From contig NZ_JACSQP010000004.1 in NCBI RefSeq assembly GCF_014836535.1, positions 247,715 through 311,714 on the forward strand: a stretch of DNA of 64,000 nucleotides, in the 5' to 3' direction. A program made the position numbers and the translations under genes. The notes below the pieces were generated by a model. That model had not been told where the DNA came from, did not search any database, and saw only the letters and a program-made list of their open reading frames with translations. The DNA is from Microbacterium pullorum. GTDB lineage: Bacteria > Actinomycetota > Actinomycetes > Actinomycetales > Microbacteriaceae. This document shows positions 16,901 to 24,785 of this stretch, piece after piece (position 1 is the stretch's first letter; the number at the start of each line of letters is the position of its first letter).

Positions 16901-17666
16901 GAAGCGGTCGTCGGTGGGCGCGGGCGCGAAAGCGGGCGGTCCCAACTACCTCGTCGGGCTGGGTTCCTGGCGCGCCTCGACGGGCGGGGCGTCGTCGTCG
17001 ACGCTGCACCTGCGCGGGCTCGACTCGCGCATCACGGCGATCATCGAAGCGGCCCAGCCGACCCTCGACTACGAGGGGTTCGACTGGCTGCGCCGCGGCG
17101 CCCTCTCGGACGCCATCGTGTGGGACCGCGAGTTCGGGGCGGTGCGAGACGTGTCGCAGCTGGGCGTGGAGCGCAACCTCTTCCGCTACCGCCCCGCCGA
17201 GCCGGTCGCGGTGCGGGCCAGCGCGGATGCCACCTGGCAGACCGTGCTGCGGGTGGTCGTCGCCGGCATCCGCGCGGGCGCGCCGTTCACCCTCAGCGCT
17301 CCGGTGGGCCTGCCCGCCGCGGTGCGCCGCGCGCTCGGCGACGCGGACGTGTCGGTGCACGTCGAATCCGACGAGCAGTGGCTGCAGCGCATCGTGGGCG
17401 CCGGCGACGACGCGGCATCCGCAGACCTCGGCATGACCGCCGAGCGTCCCTCCCGCGCCCGACTGGTCGGGCCCCGCGAGTCGGTGGCATCACTTCACCG
17501 TGCGCTGGCGGAGGCGACCGGCGGCGACCCCGACCTGGCGGTCTACGACAACGAGGTGACCACCGCCGGACGGCTCGAGCTGCTGCCGTTCCTGCGCGAG
17601 CAGTCGATCACCATCACCGCGCACCGCTTCGGCAACCCCGACCCGTGGAGCGAAGCGGTCATCTGA
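13929..17666 (+). CDS. putA: Bifunctional proline dehydrogenase/L-glutamate gamma-semialdehyde dehydrogenase
   Basis: PutA, 1245 residues, oxidises proline to pyrroline-5-carboxylate (FAD) and then glutamate semialdehyde to glutamate (NAD). Residues about 90-470 form the proline dehydrogenase barrel (LNLLGEAVLGDTEALHRRDG, DYVSVKVSAI, RIKIRLVKGANLAMER, SYLVRRLEENASSENFLSAA). The aldehyde dehydrogenase domain spans about 520-1060, with VVAPPWNFPIAIPAGG, LAETSGKNAMIV and the catalytic Cys818 in GHAGQKCSAAS. A C-terminal region of about 180 residues follows. There is no N-terminal DNA-binding ribbon-helix-helix, so this is a non-regulatory PutA. It feeds on the same semialdehyde produced by RocD two genes downstream. 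Confidence 0.96.
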   Translation: MSQTHEDGQLSDTHPLAEPAIDLAQRWVREAAAATDVDPAAARLAGVLKDPQGLPFTIGFVDGVMRPESLSAAASQLGRIAPLVPRFLPWYLRSAVRVGGAVAPAVPSPVVPIARRVLREMVGHLIADARPDKLGKAIARIRESGARLNLNLLGEAVLGDTEALHRRDGIHDLIRRDDVDYVSVKVSAITPRISLWAFDQTVDAVVERLLPLYLSAASDGTFINLDMEEYRDLDLTIAVFTRLLEDPRLAGLEAGIVLQAYLPDALPALQELSAWARARVAEGGARIKIRLVKGANLAMERVDATMHDWPLATYDTKVDTDANYLRCLDWALRPERTAAVRIGVAGHNLFDIAYAWLLAGERGVQDDIDVEMLLGMAQAQVQAVAREVGPVLLYVPVVRPDEFDVAISYLVRRLEENASSENFLSAAFDLDADPALFERERERFVASLERAADPTLDVGPHRVQDRAAPAPGQARSILRESPADDDAGEAGLTQAVLGIARSGGSDDTVPMGPPGGDAVRFGGAEFVETAVFAPRETRRALGAPGFHNAPDTDPAVPANRAWGDNVFARIEVSAAGDATIDAARVSDAGDLERIVATVTAAAGAWGARPAADRAVVLMAAGRALEARRAELIEVAASETAKVLADADVEVSEAVDFAHYYAATARELDRVSGAVFEPSRLTVVAPPWNFPIAIPAGGVLAALAAGSGVVLKPAPQARRCAAVIVEALWEAGVPRDVLALVDLDEGELGERLIAHPAVDRVILTGSWDTAALFRSWRPSLPLLAETSGKNAMIVTPSADLDLAVADLVRSAFGHAGQKCSAASLAILVGPVGRSQRFARQLVDATRSLRVGVPTDPRAEVGPLVEAPAGKLDWALHTLEDGEKWLVEPRRLDDVDAQYAGRLWTPGIRVGVQAGSRTHLEEFFGPVLGIMHATSLAEAIELQNAVAYGLTAGLCTQNPDDLALWLSRVEAGNLYVNRGITGAIVQRQPFGGWKRSSVGAGAKAGGPNYLVGLGSWRASTGGASSSTLHLRGLDSRITAIIEAAQPTLDYEGFDWLRRGALSDAIVWDREFGAVRDVSQLGVERNLFRYRPAEPVAVRASADATWQTVLRVVVAGIRAGAPFTLSAPVGLPAAVRRALGDADVSVHVESDEQWLQRIVGAGDDAASADLGMTAERPSRARLVGPRESVASLHRALAEATGGDPDLAVYDNEVTTAGRLELLPFLREQSITITAHRFGNPDPWSEAVI

Positions 17667-17810
17667 GCGCGCATCGGGACGCACGGGCATCCGTCATGTC
17701 ACAATGGTCCCGGCGTGTCCGGATCGACCTTTCCCCGCGGCTGACGAACCATGGGTCGAAGGTCCACCGGGCCAGAGGACGGCGTCCGCCGCATTTCGCG
17801 AAGGAGCATG

Positions 17811-18698
17811 ATGTCCACGCACCCCACCCTTGCCGAGTCCCGGCCGACGCCCGAGCCGGCGACCCCGCAGCGCATCGCTCAGCACCGGCGGTACCTCATG
17901 TGCCGGCCGGAGCATTTCACCGTCAGCTACCGCATCAACCCGTGGATGGAGCCCGACCGGCCCACCGACACCGCCAAGGCGGTGCAGCAGTGGCAGGACC
18001 TGTACGACACCTACGTGCGCCTCGGCCACGACGTCGAACTGATCGACCCGGTGGAGGGCCTGCCCGACATGGTCTACACCGCCAACGGCGGCTTCCTCAT
18101 CGACGGCCGCGCGCTGGGCGTGCGCTTCCGCGTGCCCGAGCGGCGCGGTGAGGAGCGGCCGTTCATGCAGTGGTTCGCCGACCACGGGTTCGAGGTCATC
18201 GAACCCGTCGAAGTGCAGGAGGGCGAAGGCGACTTCCTGCTCGTGGGAGACACGATCCTCGCCGGCACCGGGTTCCGCTCGGTCGGCGACAGCCACCGCG
18301 AGGTGGCGGAGGTGTTCGGTCGCGAGGTCGTGAGCCTGCGCCTGGTCGACCCGCGTTTCTACCACCTCGACACCGCGATCGCCGTGCTCGACCCGGTCGA
18401 GGGCCCGGATGGTGTGGAACGCGCCAACATCGCCTACCTCCCCACCGCGTTCGACGAGGCCTCGCGAGCCGTGCTCACCGAGCGCTACCCCGAGGCGATC
18501 CTGGTCGATGATGCCGACGGCGCCGTCTTCGGGCTCAACACCGCCAGCGACGGCCGCAACGTCATCGTCTCGCCGCGCGCGGTGGGATTCATCGCGCAGC
18601 TGCGCGAGCGCGGCTACGTCCCCGTGACCGTCGATCTGTCCGAGCTGCTGCTCGGCGGCGGCGGCATCAAATGCTGCACCCTCGAACTGAGAGGCTGA
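17811..18698 (+). CDS. ddaH: Dimethylargininase/arginine-hydrolase family protein
   Basis: A 295-residue guanidino-group-modifying enzyme. MCRPEHFTVSYRINPWM, the DMVYTANGGFLI block (Asp/Asn substrate contacts), GEGDFLLVG, RFYHLDTAIAVLD with the catalytic His, and the terminal GGGGIKCCTLE containing the nucleophilic Cys are all visible. By family it hydrolyses NG,NG-dimethylarginine to citrulline, but the operon with rocD suggests arginine or an arginine derivative as substrate. Start: ATG 17811, with AAGGAG 4 bases upstream; ATG 17808 is next to it. RocD begins 1 base after its stop. Confidence 0.85.
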   Translation: MSTHPTLAESRPTPEPATPQRIAQHRRYLMCRPEHFTVSYRINPWMEPDRPTDTAKAVQQWQDLYDTYVRLGHDVELIDPVEGLPDMVYTANGGFLIDGRALGVRFRVPERRGEERPFMQWFADHGFEVIEPVEVQEGEGDFLLVGDTILAGTGFRSVGDSHREVAEVFGREVVSLRLVDPRFYHLDTAIAVLDPVEGPDGVERANIAYLPTAFDEASRAVLTERYPEAILVDDADGAVFGLNTASDGRNVIVSPRAVGFIAQLRERGYVPVTVDLSELLLGGGGIKCCTLELRG

Positions 18699-18699
18699 C

Positions 18700-19923
18700 A
18701 TGACCACCGGTCCGCAGAACCTCGACACCGGGGCGCTCCGCGTCATCGCCGCCGAAGAGCAGCACGTCGCGCACAATTACCACCCGCTCCCCGTCGTCGT
18801 CGCGACCGGCGAGGGAGTGTGGGTCACCGACGTCGAGGGCAAGCGCTACCTCGACCTGCTGTCGGCCTACTCGGCGATGAACTTCGGCCACCGGCATCCC
18901 GACCTCGTCGCCGCCGCCACCGAGCAGCTCGGCCGCATCACCCTCACCAGCCGCGCCTTTCACAACGACCGGCTCGGCCCCTTCGCCGCGGCGCTGGCGG
19001 AGCTCTGCGGCAAAGACCTCGTGCTGCCGATGAACACCGGCGCCGAAGCGGTCGAGACCGGCATCAAGGTCGCCCGCGCCTGGGCGTACCGCGTGAAGGG
19101 TGTGCCGGCGGATGCCGCGACGATCGTCGTGGCGAACGGCAACTTCCACGGCCGCACCACCACGATCGTGGGCTTCAGCGACGACCCGACCGCGCGCGAC
19201 GACTTCGGGCCCTACGCGCCGGGGTTCGTCACGGTGCCGTTCGGGGATGCCGCCGCGATCGAGGCCGCCATCGACGACACCACCGCGGCGGTACTCGTCG
19301 AGCCGATCCAGGGCGAGGCCGGCGTCATCGTGCCGCCGGAGGGCTACCTCGCCGCGGTGCGGGAGATCTGCACGCGGCGCGGGGTGCTGTTCATCGCCGA
19401 CGAGATCCAGTCGGGGCTGGGCCGGGTCGGCACGACCTTCGCGTGCGACCGCGAGGGCGTCGTGCCCGACGTGTATCTGCTCGGCAAGGCGCTCGGCGGC
19501 GGCATCGTGCCGCTGTCGGCGGTCGTCGCCGACGCCGACGTGCTCGGGGTCATCCGCCCCGGCGAGCACGGCTCGACCTTCGGCGGCAACCCGCTCGCGG
19601 CGGCGGTGGGTCTGCGCGTGGTCGAGATGCTCGCCACGGGCCGCCTGCAGACCCGCGCGCAGGCACTGGGGGAGCACCTCGACCAGAAGCTGCGCGAGCT
19701 CATCGGCCACGGCGTCACCGCGGTGCGCACCGCCGGGCTCTGGGCCGGCGTCGACATCGATCCCGCCCGCGGCACCGGCCGCGAGATCGCGGAACGGCTG
19801 CTCGCCCGCGGCGTGCTCGTGAAGGACACCCACGGGCAGACCATCCGCATCGCGCCGCCGCTCGTGGTGCGCGCGACCGAGCTGGATTGGGCCGTGGAGC
19901 AGCTGCGCGTCGTCCTCGGCTGA
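18700..19923 (+). CDS. rocD: Ornithine--oxo-acid transaminase
   Basis: A 407-residue PLP class III aminotransferase converting ornithine and 2-oxoglutarate to glutamate semialdehyde and glutamate. LDLLSAYSAMNFGHRHP, VLPMNTGAEAVETGIKVARA, FHGRTTTIVGFS, LFIADEIQSGLGRVG (PLP Asp) and LLGKALGGGIVPLSA with the Schiff-base Lys are clear ornithine-aminotransferase blocks. It is translated directly after the hydrolase gene, and the product enters the PutA dehydrogenase step encoded upstream, so the three genes form a route from an arginine source to glutamate. Confidence 0.95.
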   Translation: MTTGPQNLDTGALRVIAAEEQHVAHNYHPLPVVVATGEGVWVTDVEGKRYLDLLSAYSAMNFGHRHPDLVAAATEQLGRITLTSRAFHNDRLGPFAAALAELCGKDLVLPMNTGAEAVETGIKVARAWAYRVKGVPADAATIVVANGNFHGRTTTIVGFSDDPTARDDFGPYAPGFVTVPFGDAAAIEAAIDDTTAAVLVEPIQGEAGVIVPPEGYLAAVREICTRRGVLFIADEIQSGLGRVGTTFACDREGVVPDVYLLGKALGGGIVPLSAVVADADVLGVIRPGEHGSTFGGNPLAAAVGLRVVEMLATGRLQTRAQALGEHLDQKLRELIGHGVTAVRTAGLWAGVDIDPARGTGREIAERLLARGVLVKDTHGQTIRIAPPLVVRATELDWAVEQLRVVLG

Positions 19924-20052
19924 CCCGGCATCCGTCACGGATCCGCCCGGCATCCGTTCCGAATCCGCCCGGCATCCGTTCCGAAAACAGGAGATCTCGC
20001 GCACACAGGACGAACGGCGCCGAACCGTCCTGTCGCAGTGATTCCTCCTGTT
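19924..20052. repeat. Tandem 22-base repeats followed by a long interrupted hairpin
   Basis: ATCCGCCCGGCATCCGTTCC plus GA is repeated exactly at 19941-19962 and 19963-19984, preceded by a partial copy. Next, 19986-20012 and 20026-20052 form an inverted repeat: AACAGGAG and ACAGGACG occur in both arms, each separated by an 11-base unpaired segment. It follows the rocD stop and may serve as terminator or belong to a dispersed repeat family. The rest of the gap to 20145 is unremarkable except for the promoter at 20134. Confidence 0.75.
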
Positions 20053-20133
20053 GTGGGGAGGTGCCGGAGCGAAGCATGCCGCGCCCCGCTGTCAAGTGTC
20101 CACCGCCGAAACACCGCGGCAATGCGCCGCGGT

Positions 20134-20139
20134 TAGGGT
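20134..20139 (+). promoter_or_regulatory. -10 box for leaderless ATP-grasp operon transcript
   Basis: TAGGGT ends 6 bases before ATG 20146. The intervening GAAGGC could also serve as a weak ribosome-binding sequence, so leaderless initiation is likely but not certain. Confidence 0.5.
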
Positions 20140-20145
20140 GAAGGC

Positions 20146-21834
20146 ATGGGTGACCTGTTCGACGGCTACGGCTCCACACTGGCGCCCCGCAAGACGCCTT
20201 CGGGCGTACCCGCTTTCGACGAGATGTTCGGGCATCCCGACCATCCTGGAGCCCCCGCGCCGTCGCGCCGCGCCTACCGTGAGCTCTACCAGGCGCTGGC
20301 CCAGATGACGCAGGAAGAGCTGCGCGGTCGCACCGATTCGCTGGCCAGTTCTTACCTCGCCCAGGGCGTCACCTTCGACTTCGCCGGCGAGGAGCGGCCG
20401 TTCCCGCTCGACGCGGTGCCGCGCATCATCGACTACGACGAGTGGTCGCGCATCGAGGCGGGGGTCAAGCAGCGCGTTCTCGCGCTGGAGGCCTTCCTCG
20501 ACGACACCTATGGGCACCAGCACTGCGTGCGCGACGGCGTGCTGCCGGCGGGTCTCATCGCCTCGTCGCAGTACTTCTACCGTCAGGCCGCCGGCATCCA
20601 CACCGCCAACGGCGTGCGCATCCAGGTGTCGGGCATCGACCTCATCCGCGACGAGCACGGCGAGATGCGCGTGCTCGAGGACAACGTGCGGGTGCCGTCG
20701 GGGGTCAGCTACGTCATCTCCAACCGCCGGGTCATGGCGCAGACGCTCCCCGAACTGTTCCTGTCGATGCGGGTGCGGCCCGTCGGCGACTACCCCAACA
20801 AGCTGCTCGCGGCGCTGCGCGCCTCGGCTCCTTCGGGGGTGGAGGACCCCAACGTGGTCGTGCTCACCCCGGGCGTCTACAACTCCGCCTACTTCGAGCA
20901 CACGCTGCTCGCCCGGCTCATGGGCGTCGAGCTCGTCGAGGGTCGCGACCTGCTGTGCGTGGGCGGCAAGGTGTTCATGCGCACCACCCGCGGTCCGCAG
21001 CGCGTCGACGTCATCTACCGGCGGGTCGACGACGACTACCTCGACCCGCTGCAGTTCCGCGCCGATTCCATGCTCGGCGCCCCCGGCCTCATGCTCGCCG
21101 CGCGCCTGGGCAACGTCACGATCGCCAACGCCGTCGGCAACGGTGTCGCCGACGACAAGCTGCTGTACACCTACGTCCCCGACCTCATCCGCTACTACCT
21201 CGCCCAGGAGCCCATCCTCAAGAACGTCGACACGTGGCGGCTCGAGGACCCGGCGGCGCTGGAGGAGGTGCTCGACCGGCTGGATGAACTCGTGGTCAAG
21301 CCCGTCGACGGCTCCGGCGGCAAAGGGCTGGTCGTGGGACCGGATGCCTCACCCGCCGAACTCGACAAGCTGCGCACACAGCTGCGCGCCGATCCCCGCG
21401 GCTGGATCGCGCAGCCGGTGGTCATGCTCTCCACCATCCCGACCCTCGTCGAAGACGGGATGCGGCCGCGGCACGCGGACCTGCGCCCGTTCGCCGTCAA
21501 CGACGGCGACGACGTGTGGGTGCTGCCGGGCGGCCTCACCCGCGTCGCGCTGCCCGAAGGGCAGCTCGTGGTCAATTCCAGCCAGGGCGGCGGCTCGAAG
21601 GACACCTGGATCGTCGGTGGCGCCGCCCCCGGACGCGTCGAGTACGGGCAGGGCCAGGGGCTGTCAGGGCTCGTGGCCGATCAGGCATCGCCGACCGAGG
21701 CCATCCCGATCATCTACGACGGGCAGCCGCAGCCGGCCCACTCGCCGCAGGACCGTCCCCGCTCCAACCGCGAGCAGCAGGAACAGCAGCAGCAGACCCG
21801 CGAGGAGGGGACCGATGCTCTCGAGGATCGCTGA
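20146..21834 (+). CDS. Circularly permuted ATP-grasp protein
   Basis: A 562-residue member of the circularly permuted type 2 ATP-grasp family (formerly DUF404/DUF407), predicted to ligate amino groups to carboxylates. Family blocks: DEMFGHPDHPGAP near the start, PRIIDYDEWSRIEAGVKQRV, RIQVSGIDLIRDEHGEMRVL followed by EDNVRVPSGVSYV, VEGRDLLCVGGKVFMRTT, VVKPVDGSGGKGLVVGP (nucleotide binding) and SSQGGGSKDTW. The last 40 residues are Gln/Glu-rich low complexity. The alpha-E gene starts 20 bases before its stop and the transglutaminase gene overlaps in turn, a trio seen widely in bacteria. The product of the pathway is not known. Confidence 0.92.
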   Translation: MGDLFDGYGSTLAPRKTPSGVPAFDEMFGHPDHPGAPAPSRRAYRELYQALAQMTQEELRGRTDSLASSYLAQGVTFDFAGEERPFPLDAVPRIIDYDEWSRIEAGVKQRVLALEAFLDDTYGHQHCVRDGVLPAGLIASSQYFYRQAAGIHTANGVRIQVSGIDLIRDEHGEMRVLEDNVRVPSGVSYVISNRRVMAQTLPELFLSMRVRPVGDYPNKLLAALRASAPSGVEDPNVVVLTPGVYNSAYFEHTLLARLMGVELVEGRDLLCVGGKVFMRTTRGPQRVDVIYRRVDDDYLDPLQFRADSMLGAPGLMLAARLGNVTIANAVGNGVADDKLLYTYVPDLIRYYLAQEPILKNVDTWRLEDPAALEEVLDRLDELVVKPVDGSGGKGLVVGPDASPAELDKLRTQLRADPRGWIAQPVVMLSTIPTLVEDGMRPRHADLRPFAVNDGDDVWVLPGGLTRVALPEGQLVVNSSQGGGSKDTWIVGGAAPGRVEYGQGQGLSGLVADQASPTEAIPIIYDGQPQPAHSPQDRPRSNREQQEQQQQTREEGTDALEDR

Positions 21835-22747
21835 GAGTCTCTTCTGGATCGGACGCTACATCGAGCGCGCCGACGGCACCGCCCGCATCCTCGACGTGCA
21901 CCTGCAGTTGCTGCTGGAGGACCCGTGGATCGACGAGGATACCGCCTGCCGGTCACTGCTGAGCGTCATGGGGTCGGCCACCCCCGACTCCCTCGACAAG
22001 GTGGAGCGGCAGGACGTGCTGGCACGCCTCGCGGTGGACCGCAGTGATCCGTCGAGCATCGCGTACTCGCTGCAGGCGGCGAGGGAGAACGCCCGCCGCG
22101 CCCGCGAGATCGTCTCCACCGAACTGTGGGAGACCCTCAACACGACCAACTCGCGCATGCCGCGTCGGCTGCAGTCCGAGAAGGTGCACGAGTTCTTCCA
22201 GTGGGTCAGGGAGAGATCGGCGCTCGCCGTCGGCATCGTCGACTCCTCGACCAGCCGCGACGAGGCATGGCAGTTCTTCACCCTCGGCCGCAGCATCGAA
22301 CGCACCGACATGACGGCGCGCCTGCTCGCGACGCGGTCGCTGACCGAGGCATCCGGGCCGTCGTGGACGACCATCCTTCGCTCGTGCGGCGCGTACGAGG
22401 CGTACGTGCGCACCTACCGAGGCATGCCCAGCTCCCGCAACGCCGCCGAGTTCCTGCTGCTGGACCGGCTGTTCCCGCGGTCGATCATCTACTCGATCCA
22501 GCGCGCCGAAGAGTGCATGGCGTCGATCGATCCACGGGCCGACCGGGTGGGGCACTCCAACGCGGTGGCGCGGGCGCTCGGGCGCATCCGCAACGACCTC
22601 GAGTACAGCCCGATCGGCGACATCCTGGGGGAGCTTCCCGAACACATGGAACGCGTGCAGACCGTGACGCGCGAAGCGTCGGAGGCGATCCGCCACCGGT
22701 TCTTCCCCACGCAGGCCGAACCCAGCTGGGTGGGGGAGATCTCATGA
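21815..22747 (+). CDS. Alpha-E domain-containing protein
   Basis: A 310-residue all-helical protein of the alpha-E (DUF403) family. The start MLSRIAESLFWIGRYIERAD is diagnostic, followed by further helical blocks (NARRAREIVSTELWETLNTT, FFTLGRSIERTDMTARLLAT, AAEFLLLDRLFPRSI). ATG 21815 lies inside the end of the ATP-grasp gene after GAGGAGGGG. Members are nearly always encoded with the permuted ATP-grasp and transglutaminase-like genes; a scaffold or substrate-binding role is proposed from context only. No catalytic motif is evident. Confidence 0.9.
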   Translation: MLSRIAESLFWIGRYIERADGTARILDVHLQLLLEDPWIDEDTACRSLLSVMGSATPDSLDKVERQDVLARLAVDRSDPSSIAYSLQAARENARRAREIVSTELWETLNTTNSRMPRRLQSEKVHEFFQWVRERSALAVGIVDSSTSRDEAWQFFTLGRSIERTDMTARLLATRSLTEASGPSWTTILRSCGAYEAYVRTYRGMPSSRNAAEFLLLDRLFPRSIIYSIQRAEECMASIDPRADRVGHSNAVARALGRIRNDLEYSPIGDILGELPEHMERVQTVTREASEAIRHRFFPTQAEPSWVGEIS

Positions 22748-23589
22748 TGCGGCTGCGGATCGAGCACGCCACCGGCTTCACCTACCCCGGCGACGTCTCG
22801 GCGTCGTACAACGAGGCGCGGATGCTGCCGGTGTCGACCGAGAACCAGTTCGTGCTCAGCTCGTCGCTCGACATCGAGCCGTCGTCGAGCGTCAACCAGT
22901 ACGTGGACTACTTCGGCACGCGGGTGGCCTCGTTCGATGTGCTGTCGGGTCACACCGCGCTGAGCATCACGGCGCGCTCGCTCGTGGAGGTGCGGCCCCG
23001 GCCGCAGGATCACCCCGCGATCTCGTGGGAGGCTCTCGCCGCCGAGGCGCAGCGGGCCGTGTCGATCGTCGAGATGCTCGCGCAGTCACCGCGCACCGCC
23101 CCGCACCCCGAGGTCGTCGACCTCGCCCGCACGATCGCCGCCCGCCACGACAGCCCCGCCGCCGCGGCGCACGCGATCGCGGTCGCGATCGGCGAGGCCA
23201 TGACGTACATGTACGGTGTCACCGGTGTGCAGTCGACCGCCGCCGAGTCATGGGAGGCGCGCACCGGGGTGTGCCAGGACCTCGCCCACATCACGATCGG
23301 GGCCCTGCGGGAGGTGGGGATTGCGGCGCGGTACGTCTCGGGCTACCTGCACCCCGACCCCGAAGCCGAGGTGGGCGTGGCCGTCACCGGTGAATCGCAC
23401 GCATGGGTGGAGTGGTTCGCGGGCGACTGGCAGGGGTTCGACCCCACGAACAACATCGAGATCGGCGAGCGGCACGTGCTCGTGGGTCGTGGCCGCGATT
23501 ACAACGACGTCCCGCCGCTGCGCGGCGTCTACGCCGGCACCTTCGCGAGCGACCTGCACGTTCAGGTGACGATCACCCGCGAGGCCTGA
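22744..23589 (+). CDS. Transglutaminase-like family protein
   Basis: A 281-residue papain-like protein. An N-terminal beta domain (LRIEHATGFTYPGDVSASYN) precedes the catalytic core with Cys177 in RTGVCQDLAH, His219 in GESHAWVEWF and Asp233 in GFDPTNN, a complete triad, so it is probably an active peptidase or amide-forming/transamidating enzyme. The tail REYNDVPPLRGVYAG-like segment (GRGRDYNDVPPLRGVYAG) is conserved in this clade. The start overlaps the alpha-E stop by 4 bases, with a second ATG one codon later. It is third in the ATP-grasp/alpha-E/transglutaminase operon and ends 24 bases from the convergent LacI gene. Confidence 0.92.
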   Translation: MMRLRIEHATGFTYPGDVSASYNEARMLPVSTENQFVLSSSLDIEPSSSVNQYVDYFGTRVASFDVLSGHTALSITARSLVEVRPRPQDHPAISWEALAAEAQRAVSIVEMLAQSPRTAPHPEVVDLARTIAARHDSPAAAAHAIAVAIGEAMTYMYGVTGVQSTAAESWEARTGVCQDLAHITIGALREVGIAARYVSGYLHPDPEAEVGVAVTGESHAWVEWFAGDWQGFDPTNNIEIGERHVLVGRGRDYNDVPPLRGVYAGTFASDLHVQVTITREA

Positions 23590-23613
23590 CACTGCCGCCC
23601 CGGTGAGGGGGAG

Positions 23614-24624
23614 TCAGCGCGGCGTGGTCGACGCGCGCACGATGAGCTCGGGCGGGAACACCGTCTGACGAGGGATGCTGGCGGGGTCGTCCGCCTCCTC
23701 CAGCACGATGCGCAGGGCGGTGCGCCCGATCATGCGGCTGGGCTGGCGGATCGACGACAGCGGCACGGCAGCCGCCGCGGCGAACGGGATGTCGTCGAAC
23801 CCGATGATGGCGATGTCGTCGGGCACGTCTGCGCGTCCGTCGACGACGAGCGACTGCAAGAGCCCGAGGGCGACGAGGTCGTTGGCGGCGAAGAGGGCGT
23901 CGGGCCACTCGTGGCGCGGCCGCGCCAGCAGGCGGGCTCCCGCCCGGGCGCCCTCGTCCACCGTCATCGCGTCCGTCGCCACGACCTCGAGACCCACCGG
24001 CGCGCCGGCGTTCTCGGCCGCGGCCCGCGCGCCGGCGAGCCGGTCGGTCACCTGGCGGATGTCGAACGGCCCGCCGACGAACGCGATGCGCCGCCGCCCC
24101 GTCTCGATGAGGTGCTCGACGGCCAGCCGGCCCCCCGCGATGGAATCCACCGACACCGACGAGAACCGGCCGTCGCCGCTGAAGCGGTCGACCAGAACCG
24201 CTGCGATGCCGCTGGCCCGCAGCCGCTGCAGCCGCGCGGTGACATCGCCGTAGGGCGCGATGAGCAGCCCTCGCACCTGCTGCTCGTGGAACAGGTCGAT
24301 GTAGAGCCGCTCGCGCGAGACGTCCTCGTCGGTGTTTCCGTAGAGGATCGCGATGCCGTGGCGGGTCGCCTCGTCTTCGGCGCCCCGCACGACGTCGGTG
24401 TAGAACGGATTCTGGCCGTCGAGAACGACGAACCCGACCGTCGTCGAGACCCCGGCCCGGAGCTTGCGTGCCGCGTCGTTGCGCACGTAGCCCAGTTCAT
24501 CGATGGCTTGCGTGACCCGTTCCACCGAGTCGGCCGACACCTCGTCGGGGCGGTTCAGCACGTTCGAGACGGTGCCGACCGAGACGCCCGCGCGCTGCGC
24601 GACGTCGCGGATACTGACCGGCAT
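23614..24624 (-). CDS. LacI family regulator of the rhamnose genes
   Basis: A 336-residue LacI/GalR repressor. The DNA-binding head VSIRDVAQRAGVSVGTVSNV then LNRP is at the N-terminus, with hinge YVRNDAARKLRAG, then a periplasmic-binding-protein-like sensor domain (VGFVVLDGQNPFYTDVVRGA; FAANDLVALGLLQSL; IAIIGFDDIPFAAAAAVPLS). I set the start at ATG 24624, which has GGAGG at a good distance; a codon 27 bases upstream is possible. It diverges from the ABC importer operon, whose promoter carries a perfect CCTGAATCGATTCAGG dyad. The same half site lies before rhaM, so it likely controls the whole rhamnose regulon. It is closely similar to the regulator at 39.4 kb. Confidence 0.88.
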   Translation of the reverse strand: MPVSIRDVAQRAGVSVGTVSNVLNRPDEVSADSVERVTQAIDELGYVRNDAARKLRAGVSTTVGFVVLDGQNPFYTDVVRGAEDEATRHGIAILYGNTDEDVSRERLYIDLFHEQQVRGLLIAPYGDVTARLQRLRASGIAAVLVDRFSGDGRFSSVSVDSIAGGRLAVEHLIETGRRRIAFVGGPFDIRQVTDRLAGARAAAENAGAPVGLEVVATDAMTVDEGARAGARLLARPRHEWPDALFAANDLVALGLLQSLVVDGRADVPDDIAIIGFDDIPFAAAAAVPLSSIRQPSRMIGRTALRIVLEEADDPASIPRQTVFPPELIVRASTTPR

Positions 24625-24676
24625 GGCACCTCCATTGTGTCGTCGGATCACGATTCGATCACTGTGGCTGTGAGAC

Positions 24677-24761
24677 TTGACCGCTCGTGGGCGGCATCCA
24701 TAGAGTAGCCGTGAACGGGACCTGAATCGATTCAGGTCATTGAATCACATTCCCGAATGTG
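24677..24761 (+). promoter_or_regulatory. Promoter and LacI-type operators of the rhamnose ABC operon
   Basis: TTGACC at 24677 and TAGAGT at 24701 with an 18-base spacer make a good promoter. The perfect dyad CCTGAATCGATTCAGG at 24721-24736 lies just past the expected transcription start, a classic repressor site with a central CG. A second dyad, CACATTC/GAATGTG at 24746-24761, follows in the leader. The Shine-Dalgarno GAGGAGGAA precedes GTG 24786. Confidence 0.75.
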
Positions 24762-24785
24762 CACCCTCGAAGAGGAGGAATCGAC

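Noticed and set aside
14250..17360. Long open frame (over 1000 codons) antisense to putA
   Set aside because: It lies wholly opposite a clear PutA, has Arg/His/Gly-biased composition typical of the reverse frame of GC-rich genes, and shows no domain.
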